The position numbers and the translations under genes are program-made. The notes under the pieces are model-generated. The model saw only the letters and a list, made by a program, of their open reading frames with translations, was not told the origin of the DNA and did no database searches. Shown here one piece after another: positions 1 to 5,680 of a stretch of DNA of 7,797 nucleotides (its first letter is position 1; each line of letters starts with the position of its first letter). The stretch comes from Candidatus Delongbacteria bacterium (GTDB lineage: Bacteria > UBA4055): contig WTAK01000311.1 of assembly GCA_013139625.1 (NCBI GenBank), forward strand, positions 1 through 7,797, read 5' to 3'.

Positions 1-96
1 TTATTGGATTTTTAAAATTTTGTGCGTAAAGCATATCAATACATACAGCCAAACAGCTTTGCGCTCCTCTATCTTTTGACTTACCCGCCAAATCGG

Positions 97-167
97 ATTT
101 GTAGGGGCGTACCCTTGTGGTCGCCCATTAACAAATAAGGGCAGGTACAAGACCAGCCCCTACAAAT
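97..167. repeat. Double-hairpin repeat with 12-bp terminal inverted repeats (MITE/REP-like)
   Basis: The outer arms ATTTGTAGGGGC (97-108) and GCCCCTACAAAT (156-167) are perfect inverted complements. Inside lie two separate hairpins. The first pairs GGGCG (105-109) with CGCCC (122-126) and ACC (111-113) with GGT (119-121), with one bulged base. The second pairs GGGC (139-142) with GCCC (156-159) and GGT (144-146) with ACC (152-154), around one A-A mismatch. A 12-base AT-rich linker separates them, and the two halves are diverged inverted copies of each other. The element is far richer in GC than its surroundings. From general knowledge, similar GTAGGGGC...CTTGT...GCCC elements are scattered through many environmental bacterial genomes. 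I see no clear target-site duplication, so mobility is inferred, not shown. Confidence 0.7.
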
Positions 168-257
168 TATTTACATTCGTGCTGTATTTTTTCAAAATAA
201 AGAAAGCATAAACCTCACTCCTATCATATATTGTAACATAATAAAATAAATTTGGAA

Positions 258-277
258 CAAGGGGTTTCAACCCCTTG
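258..277 (+). repeat. Hairpin in the RNase R leader
   Basis: CAAGGGG (258-264) and CCCCTTG (271-277) form a perfect 7-bp stem around a 6-base loop. It ends 8 bases before the GGAG ribosome-binding site (285-288) and 20 bases before the RNase R start codon. It has no following T-tract, so it is not a typical intrinsic terminator. It could be an mRNA-leader structure or another short dispersed repeat. Confidence 0.5.
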
Positions 278-297
278 CAATAATGGAGAAATAAAAT

Positions 298-2307
298 ATG
301 TCTAAACATAATCACAGAAATAAAAAAAGATACCTTGCAAGAGAGCGAGACACCCAAAATCCTAAGAAAGGATCTAGAACTTACAGAGGAATAATCCAGC
401 TTAAGAAAAATGGCTCTGGCAGAGTTACTTGCAGTGATATTGCAGCCAATGTTTTTATTCCAAGCATCTACACAAATGGAGCTTTTGATGGCGATGAAGT
501 AGAGATCACTTTGATCGAATCTCCGAAATTCTTTGATGTAGAAGGAAAGGTTAAATCAATACTAAAAAGAAATACATCTCAATATGTCGGTGAAATTCAT
601 ACAAAGAACAATCAATATTTTGCTGCTTGTGACAACGGAATGGTCATAAGATTAAAAAAGAAAAAAGTCGAAGCAAAATGGAAAGAAGCAAAGGAAGGGA
701 TTTTAGTCGTGATCGAGATCGATGATTGGAATGCTCCTATTACAGCACATATCGTTGAAGTTCTCGGAGAAAAAAGTGATCCGCATATTTCATTGAAAAG
801 GATCGCTAGAAAATATGGTTTCAGAGAAGAATTCTCTAAAAAAATAATGGATGGGCTTGATGAATATTCGCAAGAATTCATTGAACAAAAACTAGCTGAA
901 AGAACTGATCTAAGACATGAAACAATTTTTACAATAGACCCAACTGATGCTAAAGATTTTGATGATGCTATATCTATCAAAAAAAATGAAGATGGTTCAT
1001 TTGATCTTGGAGTTCATATTGCTGATGTATCAACCTATATTGAAGAAAACGGACCTTTGGATAAAGAAGCTGCGTATAGGGGATGCTCACTTTATTTACC
1101 TTCGTCAGTGATCCCTATGCTGCCTAGAAAGTTGTCAAATTACCTTTGCAGTTTAAATCCTGATGTTGATAGATTAGCATTCAGTTGTTTCATGAAAATA
1201 GATGCTTCCGGTCATATATTAAAATCTCATTTCAAAGAAACTGTAATAAATTCATCAATGAGATTTGATTATCAAAATTTTCAACAGCTTTTTGAAACTT
1301 TGGAAAAAGGTGAAGAGCCTGATGAAAAATATGCAGATTTCAAAGATCTTGTTAAATGGTCTTATGAACTGAAAAGGATCCTGAAAGAAAAAAGGAAGAA
1401 TGAAGGTAGCATTGAATTTGATCTTCCTGAGATAAAAGTAGTTCTAGATAAAGATGGTAACACTATTGATATTCGAAAATATCAACTTTATGAATCAAAC
1501 AAATTAGTAGAAGAATTTATGCTAGTAGCTAATATTTGTTCGGCAGCATTCCTTGATAAACGATCTGAGAAATTACCTGCTGTTTATCGTATCCATGAAA
1601 AACCTTCTCAGGACAAGATACTGCACTTCTTTGATGATCTTGAAAACAACGGTATTAAAATAAAACGAATTGCAGATCTTACTGACCATAAATTCATTCA
1701 AAAAACACTGGAAGAAATAAAGAAAACACCTAACGGCGATATTGTTTCGATGAGCTTCCTTAGAGCTATGATGAAAGCAAAATACTCTACTGAGAACATA
1801 GGTCACTACGGACTTGCTTTTAAGCTTTACACACATTTCACATCTCCGATAAGAAGATATCCTGACCTGATGGTGCACAGGCTGATAAACAAACATCTTA
1901 AAAAACTTTCGATCAATAAATCTTTTGATAATAAAAAAATAATCGAAGGTAAATGTTTGCAATCAACTATGAGAGAGATCAGTGCCACTAAAGCAGAATA
2001 TGAAGCAAGAGATCTTAAGATAATTGAATATATGATCGATAAAATCGGAAATAAATATGAAGGTATTATTGTTAGTGTTGTTCCTTTTGGAACTTATGTT
2101 AGATTAAAAGATATCCCTATTGAAGGACTTATCCGAGTTAGGAACGAGCATTCAGATAATTTTATTTTCAATGAAGATAGAAATCTTTTCAAAGGTAAAC
2201 GAACTGGGATTGAACTTCATGTTGGTAAGGAGATTGAAATTGTAATCAGTAATATTGATAGGGATATGTTAACAATTGATTTTGAACTGGTAGTGAAGAA
2301 AAAGTAA
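298..2307 (+). CDS. rnr: Ribonuclease R (RNB-family 3'-5' exoribonuclease)
   Basis: This cytoplasmic, processive 3'-5' exoribonuclease degrades structured RNA, including rRNA and mRNA decay intermediates. The 669-residue protein has a very basic N-terminus (about 1-28), an OB/cold-shock segment (about 29-75, with VFIP and NGAFDGDEVEI typical of the family), a second OB region, the RNB catalytic domain and a C-terminal S1 domain (about 584-665). The catalytic motif DPTDAKDFDDA is intact at 214-224. Its acidic residues D214, D220, D222 and D223 match the four-Asp Mg2+ site of RNase II/R, and THFTSPIRRYPDL at 512-524 is a second family signature. It is shorter than E. coli RNase R (813 residues), lacking that protein's N-terminal helix-turn-helix region and long Lys-rich tail, as in many other phyla. 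The start is supported by GGAG at 285-288, 9 bases upstream. RNase II is the main alternative; the HFTSPIRRYPDL context and the double OB region favour RNase R. Confidence 0.95.
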   Translation: MSKHNHRNKKRYLARERDTQNPKKGSRTYRGIIQLKKNGSGRVTCSDIAANVFIPSIYTNGAFDGDEVEITLIESPKFFDVEGKVKSILKRNTSQYVGEIHTKNNQYFAACDNGMVIRLKKKKVEAKWKEAKEGILVVIEIDDWNAPITAHIVEVLGEKSDPHISLKRIARKYGFREEFSKKIMDGLDEYSQEFIEQKLAERTDLRHETIFTIDPTDAKDFDDAISIKKNEDGSFDLGVHIADVSTYIEENGPLDKEAAYRGCSLYLPSSVIPMLPRKLSNYLCSLNPDVDRLAFSCFMKIDASGHILKSHFKETVINSSMRFDYQNFQQLFETLEKGEEPDEKYADFKDLVKWSYELKRILKEKRKNEGSIEFDLPEIKVVLDKDGNTIDIRKYQLYESNKLVEEFMLVANICSAAFLDKRSEKLPAVYRIHEKPSQDKILHFFDDLENNGIKIKRIADLTDHKFIQKTLEEIKKTPNGDIVSMSFLRAMMKAKYSTENIGHYGLAFKLYTHFTSPIRRYPDLMVHRLINKHLKKLSINKSFDNKKIIEGKCLQSTMREISATKAEYEARDLKIIEYMIDKIGNKYEGIIVSVVPFGTYVRLKDIPIEGLIRVRNEHSDNFIFNEDRNLFKGKRTGIELHVGKEIEIVISNIDRDMLTIDFELVVKKK

Positions 2308-2320
2308 TCAGCGGCATATC

Positions 2321-2346
2321 TAAAAGTGCAACTTATTACACTTTTA
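2321..2346 (+). terminator. Possible weak intrinsic terminator after RNase R
   Basis: TAAAAGTG (2321-2328) and CACTTTTA (2339-2346) form a perfect 8-bp stem around a 10-base loop, 13 bases after the RNase R stop codon. The stem is AT-rich, and the downstream T-run (2352-2356) is separated from it and short. It sits between RNase R and the hip promoter, where a terminator is expected, but it could be inefficient. Confidence 0.4.
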
Positions 2347-2347
2347 C

Positions 2348-2376
2348 TTGATTTTTCACATTTTTTGAGTTATATT
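2348..2376 (+). promoter_or_regulatory. Sigma70-like promoter of the hipBST module
   Basis: TTGATT (2348-2353) and TATATT (2371-2376) resemble -35 and -10 hexamers (4/6 and 5/6 matches to TTGACA and TATAAT) and are separated by exactly 17 bp. The predicted transcription start is about 2383, which leaves a leader of only about 14 bases before the hipB start codon. The -10 hexamer lies inside the left arm of the inverted repeat at 2371-2396, so a bound repressor would block RNA polymerase. In AT-rich DNA such hexamers also occur by chance. The ideal spacing and the overlap with the palindrome are what raise confidence. Confidence 0.65.
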
Positions 2377-2396
2377 GCTTTAAAAAGAGCAATATA
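2371..2396. promoter_or_regulatory. Candidate HipB operator: 9-bp inverted repeat with 8-bp spacer
   Basis: TATATTGCT (2371-2379) and AGCAATATA (2388-2396) are perfect inverted complements separated by 8 bases, and the right arm ends immediately before the hipB ATG at 2397. E. coli HipB binds operators of the form TATCC-N8-GGATA, so both the spacing and the position (promoter of its own operon) fit. The left arm contains the -10 hexamer, and the predicted transcription start falls within the spacer. In RNA the same bases could form a hairpin covering the weak ribosome-binding site (AGAG, about 2386-2389). Binding is inferred from geometry. Confidence 0.7.
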
Positions 2397-2609
2397 ATGC
2401 ACTACGATGAATTTGCAAATATTATCAAAGACAGAAGAGAAGTCTTAAAGATCACTCAGGAACATCTTGCGGAACTTTCAGGTATCGGTCTTAGAACGCT
2501 TAAAGCTATCGAAACAGGAAATGGGAATCCTACACTTGAAACAATCATCAAGATTATTGAAGTACTCGGATTAGAACTGAACTTAAACATAAAAAACATT
2601 GATATCTAA
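2397..2609 (+). CDS. hipB: HipB-type antitoxin component, XRE-family DNA-binding repressor
   Basis: This 70-residue protein is almost entirely one Cro/CI (XRE) helix-turn-helix domain (about residues 7-62). It has the HipB-like core TQEHLAELSGIGLRTLKAIE at 20-39 followed by GNGNPTLETI, as in the y4mF/couple_hipB group of small HTH proteins paired with HipA kinases. It should dimerise, bind the palindrome abutting its start codon and repress its own operon. It may also hold HipS and HipT in a complex. It lacks a long C-terminal extension. The ATG at 2397 is the only good start; the ribosome-binding site is weak (AGAG about 7 bases upstream) and the leader very short. hipS begins 2 bases after its stop, so the two are probably translationally coupled. 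In the E. coli O127:H6 HipBST system HipS, rather than HipB, is the main neutraliser of the toxin. Confidence 0.9.
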   Translation: MHYDEFANIIKDRREVLKITQEHLAELSGIGLRTLKAIETGNGNPTLETIIKIIEVLGLELNLNIKNIDI

Positions 2610-2611
2610 AC

Positions 2612-2941
2612 ATGAGAAAAGCTAAAGTATATAGAAATAAAGAGTTATTAGGCTACTTGGTCGAAGAAGATCGAGAAAATTATGTTTTCAAATACGATGA
2701 TACTTGGCTTATGGATAAAAACAAACCATCGGTAAGCTTGACTTTGCCTAAAAGCCATAAAGAGTACAGAAGTAAGTACCTTTTCCCATTTTTCTTCAAT
2801 ATGTTGAGTGAGGGTGCAAATAAAGACTTGCAAATAAAACAATTAAGAATTGATCCAAATGATGATTTCGGATTACTCTTAGCAACTGCTCAATACGATA
2901 CTTTAGGAGCAATAACAATTAAACCTGAAGAAACAAATTAG
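2612..2941 (+). CDS. hipS: HipS, detached HipA N-terminal subdomain (antitoxin of HipT)
   Basis: This 109-residue protein corresponds to the N-terminal subdomain of HipA (couple_hipA-type). Visible features are an early GYLVEE turn (14-19), a YVFKYDDTWL strand region (24-33), SLTLPKSHKEY (42-52), PFFFNMLSEG (59-68) and the closing DFGLLLATAQYDTLGAITI (85-103). In one-piece HipA this region is fused ahead of the kinase core. Here it ends with its own stop, and the kinase begins 1 base later with its own ATG, which is the hipB-hipS-hipT organisation. In E. coli O127:H6 HipS neutralises HipT by inserting a conserved Trp into the kinase active site. The only Trp here is W32, and the PFFFNMLSEG loop has Phe where a Trp might be expected. 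No ribosome-binding site is evident, which fits translational coupling to hipB. A frameshifted hipA is unlikely because both proteins have clean, family-typical ends. Confidence 0.88.
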   Translation: MRKAKVYRNKELLGYLVEEDRENYVFKYDDTWLMDKNKPSVSLTLPKSHKEYRSKYLFPFFFNMLSEGANKDLQIKQLRIDPNDDFGLLLATAQYDTLGAITIKPEETN

Positions 2942-2942
2942 T

Positions 2943-3947
2943 ATGAATTTAAAAAAAATAAAATATTGTCCCTGTACATTGGCCGAAGGATTTGATATTT
3001 ACAGCTCTGCTTGCTTAAAGAAGATGTTCGATGGAAAAAAAGTTAGCCATATCTTAAATTACGATCCTCCTTCTGTAAGTGAAGAGGCTGCCGAAATATT
3101 TATTGAAAACAGAAAGCGTATTTCAATATCAGGAGTTCAGACTAAGATCAGCCTTATATTAGAAAAAAATATTCTAAGATTAACCAAGGTCGGCGAACAT
3201 GGAACTTATATCTTAAAACCTATTCCCCGAGACGTTAAGATGGTAGATCAGGTTCCTGCAAACGAACATCTTACTATGCAAATAGCTAAACAAGTTTACA
3301 AAATACCAACAGCAGAAAATGCAATTATCTTCTTTAAAGATGGCACACCTGCTTATATTACAAAAAGATTCGATGTTAAAGATAATAACTTAAAATTGGG
3401 AAAAGAGGACTTTGCATCTTTAGCAGGTAAAACTTCGGTGAATGCAGGTGATAATTATAAATACGATTATAGTTATGAGGAAATAGGATATCTTATACAA
3501 AAATATGTACCTGCTTGGCGTGTAGAGATCGAGAAATTTTTTGTTATTGTTATTTTCAATTTCTTATTCTCAAATGGTGATGCTCATCTTAAAAATTTTG
3601 CTTTATTAGAAAATAGCTCCGGAGATTATTTACTTAGTCCATTCTATGATCTTCTAAATACTAAATTACACGTTAACGATAGTGATTTTGCTTTAACAAA
3701 AGGATTATTTACAGATAATTTTAAATCCGACAAATATAAAACATCCGCTCATCCAACTTTATCAGACTTTATTGAATTTGGGAAAAGAATTGGTGTAAAC
3801 GAGAAAAGAATAAATAAATTGATTGCTCCCTTTATTGAAAAGCACAAACTTATTGAAACACTAATTGAACGATCTTTCTTAAATTCAAAAAGTAAAAAAA
3901 CATATAAATTGAATTATTCTACTAAATTAAATTACCTGAAAAAATGA
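2943..3947 (+). CDS. hipT: HipT, Ser/Thr kinase toxin of a HipBST system
   Basis: This 334-residue HipA-like kinase core lacks the N-terminal subdomain, which HipS supplies. Key sites are visible. The Gly-rich loop SISGVQTK (61-68) carries S61 and S63, matching the paired autophosphorylation serines of E. coli HipT (S57/S59). The ATP-site lysine is in YILKPIPRD (K92). The catalytic loop is NGDAHLKNFALL (211-222, D213), and the metal-binding aspartate is in SPFYDLLNT (D236). The two aspartates have the spacing expected for HipA/HipT kinases. E. coli HipT phosphorylates tryptophanyl-tRNA synthetase and so blocks translation; HipA targets glutamyl-tRNA synthetase. The target here cannot be read from sequence. 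All catalytic residues appear intact, so an active toxin is likely. Its stop overlaps the next gene's start (ATGA at 3944-3947). The C-terminal tail (about 315-334) is Lys-rich. Confidence 0.92.
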   Translation: MNLKKIKYCPCTLAEGFDIYSSACLKKMFDGKKVSHILNYDPPSVSEEAAEIFIENRKRISISGVQTKISLILEKNILRLTKVGEHGTYILKPIPRDVKMVDQVPANEHLTMQIAKQVYKIPTAENAIIFFKDGTPAYITKRFDVKDNNLKLGKEDFASLAGKTSVNAGDNYKYDYSYEEIGYLIQKYVPAWRVEIEKFFVIVIFNFLFSNGDAHLKNFALLENSSGDYLLSPFYDLLNTKLHVNDSDFALTKGLFTDNFKSDKYKTSAHPTLSDFIEFGKRIGVNEKRINKLIAPFIEKHKLIETLIERSFLNSKSKKTYKLNYSTKLNYLKK

Positions 3948-5158
3948 AAACAATAGCTCACATACTTTTATTGATCTTATCAGCCTTGCTTTTCTCAGGG
4001 GATAATACCTACGAGATCAAAAAAAATACTAGCTTTGCTGTTACAAAATACAGACAAAAGAAATATCGCAGTGCAATGAATTATTTTGAAAAAGTTTTAA
4101 AACTTGATCCTGAATTTAAGGTAGTCCCTTTTTCTATTCTAGATAAACAAGCTCGTTGCTACAAAGAACTTGGATTAAATGATTCTGCAACAATTGCTTA
4201 CGAAAAATTAAATCAGCTTGATCCAAGCAATAAAATTGCTCAACAAAATATTGAATACAAATATATTAAAAATAAAGATTTTTCTAAAGCTGCTGAACTA
4301 AGCAGAAAATTAGCTCTAGAGCATCCTGATAATGTTGAACACTGGAAAAACGCAGGTGATTACCTTTTCAGAGAAAATAATTTCAAGAAAAATATGACCA
4401 ACATCTTAAGTTATTATAACAATTACTTTAAAAAGAAATTTGATGACAAAACTATCAAAAAAGTAATTTCTCTATCTAAAGTAAAATTAAATGAAGAACA
4501 ATCAAAACTTATCGTCAATATTCTAGAATCTATAATAAAGAACGGTTCTGAAAATATTGATATTAAAAGAATATTGGCAAAATATTATATTGATTCACAA
4601 CCAAATAAGATAGATACTGCAATGATATATTTAACAGAGATAGAAAAGAAACATCCGAACGATATAAAAGTTAAACAATTGTTGGTAGAAACTTATACGA
4701 ATAAAAGAGATTTTGAGAAAGCTTTGGAGTATGCCGGGAAAATATTAAATATCAACGAACTTCATAATCCTTATAACGATTATAATTCTTATGCAAAATT
4801 ATGTATCGAACTTAAGAAATTCAAACTCTGTAGAAATAATATCATTGAAGGAATGAAAAAATATAATGATAATTCTTTTAATAAGATACTTGCAAAGATA
4901 TATAACGCTTCAGCATCATCAGGCCAGGAAGAATTGAAATATAATGATAAACTTGTGTTTCTAATAGCATTCGGACTTTACAATGATAGTAATGAACTAT
5001 CCATAGCTGCTAAATTGAAAACCAGTGGTTTGTTACCTTCAAAATCAGACTATTTTATAAACAAAGATAAACTTTTTCCTGTCGGAAATAATTATAAATG
5101 GATCAATAAAGACTGGGAAGAAGTAAAACACATAAAAACTTACTTGAACAACTTATAA
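3944..5158 (+). CDS. Exported tetratricopeptide-repeat protein
   Basis: This 404-residue protein has an N-terminal signal peptide: Lys at position 2, a hydrophobic stretch at about 4-17 ending LLFSG, and probable cleavage near residue 19. Helical TPR-like repeats follow. The clearest are at about 27-58 (YRSAMNYFEKVLKLDPEF), 64-96 (CYKELGLNDSATIAYEKLNQLDP), 100-130, 227-241 and 245-272 (RDFEKALEYAGKIL). The C-terminal 50 residues (SGLLPSKSDYF...NNYKWINKDW) are not TPR-like and may be a small capping domain. It probably acts in the periplasm as a protein-interaction scaffold; no enzymatic motif is seen. The start lies in the ATGA overlap with hipT and has no separate ribosome-binding site, which suggests translational coupling. 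The two genes downstream are also exported, so it more likely belongs functionally with them than with the toxin module. Its specific role is unknown. Confidence 0.8.
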   Translation: MKTIAHILLLILSALLFSGDNTYEIKKNTSFAVTKYRQKKYRSAMNYFEKVLKLDPEFKVVPFSILDKQARCYKELGLNDSATIAYEKLNQLDPSNKIAQQNIEYKYIKNKDFSKAAELSRKLALEHPDNVEHWKNAGDYLFRENNFKKNMTNILSYYNNYFKKKFDDKTIKKVISLSKVKLNEEQSKLIVNILESIIKNGSENIDIKRILAKYYIDSQPNKIDTAMIYLTEIEKKHPNDIKVKQLLVETYTNKRDFEKALEYAGKILNINELHNPYNDYNSYAKLCIELKKFKLCRNNIIEGMKKYNDNSFNKILAKIYNASASSGQEELKYNDKLVFLIAFGLYNDSNELSIAAKLKTSGLLPSKSDYFINKDKLFPVGNNYKWINKDWEEVKHIKTYLNNL

Positions 5159-5167
5159 GGATACAAT

Positions 5168-5662
5168 ATGAAAAATATAATAATAATTCTACTTACATTG
5201 ACCACATTTCTATTCTCCGGTTTGATCAAAGGTGATATAAAAGATAATAATGGAAATTCTTTAGGTGAAGCAAATATTACGATTGAAGGAACAACATTGG
5301 GCAGTGCCTCTGATGATGAGGGATACTATCTTATTACCGGTGTTAAGAAAGGTACTTACTCAATGAAATGCTCCTATATTGGTTATCATACTATCACTGC
5401 TGTTGGTGTTACTGCCTACGATGACTCCTTGACAGTAGTTAATTTTACTATGTATCCCCTTGAAATGGAAATGGAAGAATTGCAAGTTGAACACGAAGAA
5501 GAAAATATTAAAGAACCTATCAAATTCAGAGAATTAAAACCTATTGTATTCTATCATGTCTATCATGTCGCAAACTCTGATTCAACTTTTAAAAAGCCTG
5601 ACAAAGTTAAAGTCGGTTTTTTTGAAAGATTTTTCTATAAGATCGGAAGACTATTCGATTAA
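5168..5662 (+). CDS. Secreted carboxypeptidase-regulatory-like (CarboxypepD_reg) domain protein
   Basis: This small 164-residue protein has a signal peptide (1-18, ending FLFSG) followed by one beta-sandwich domain (about 20-97). It shows the classic CarboxypepD_reg-like pattern: KGDIKDNNGNSLGEANI, then GTTLGSASDDEGYYLITGV, then KGTYSMKCSYIGYHT. In FCB-group bacteria this domain usually forms the N-terminal extension of TonB-dependent or SusC-like outer-membrane receptors, followed by a plug and barrel. Here only an acidic linker (EMEMEELQVEHEEE, 99-112) and a short basic, aromatic tail (FFERFFYKIGRLFD, 151-164) follow, and the protein stops. It could be a free-standing domain or the remnant of a receptor. 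The start is well supported: AAGGA at 5157-5161 lies 6 bases upstream and overlaps the stop of the preceding TPR gene. The function is unknown, but periplasmic or outer-membrane location is likely. Confidence 0.8.
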   Translation: MKNIIIILLTLTTFLFSGLIKGDIKDNNGNSLGEANITIEGTTLGSASDDEGYYLITGVKKGTYSMKCSYIGYHTITAVGVTAYDDSLTVVNFTMYPLEMEMEELQVEHEEENIKEPIKFRELKPIVFYHVYHVANSDSTFKKPDKVKVGFFERFFYKIGRLFD

Positions 5663-5680
5663 AATAAACGAACTAAAACT

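Noticed and set aside
1..297. CRISPR array in the upstream region, suggested by repeated GGGGC/GCCCC blocks
   Set aside because: The blocks are inverted, not direct, repeats of a single 71-base element; there are no regularly spaced direct repeats or spacers.
160..357. 65-codon minus-strand open frame across the RNase R leader
   Set aside because: It overlaps the start of a confidently identified gene and the repeat element, has no recognisable domain, and its Phe/Tyr/Leu-rich composition is what antisense AT-rich DNA gives.
612..980. 122-codon minus-strand open frame inside RNase R
   Set aside because: It lies wholly antisense to the catalytic region of RNase R and is Ser/Phe/Ile-rich, typical of a shadow frame.
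1573..1962. 129-codon minus-strand open frame inside RNase R
   Set aside because: It is antisense to conserved RNB-domain codons with no independent start signal or motif.
2648..2842. 64-codon minus-strand open frame inside hipS
   Set aside because: It is antisense to a family-typical HipS protein and shows no motif.
2612..3947. hipS and hipT as a single frameshifted hipA pseudogene
   Set aside because: Both reading frames have clean starts and stops, their lengths match known split HipS and HipT proteins, and the kinase has the double-serine loop typical of HipT.
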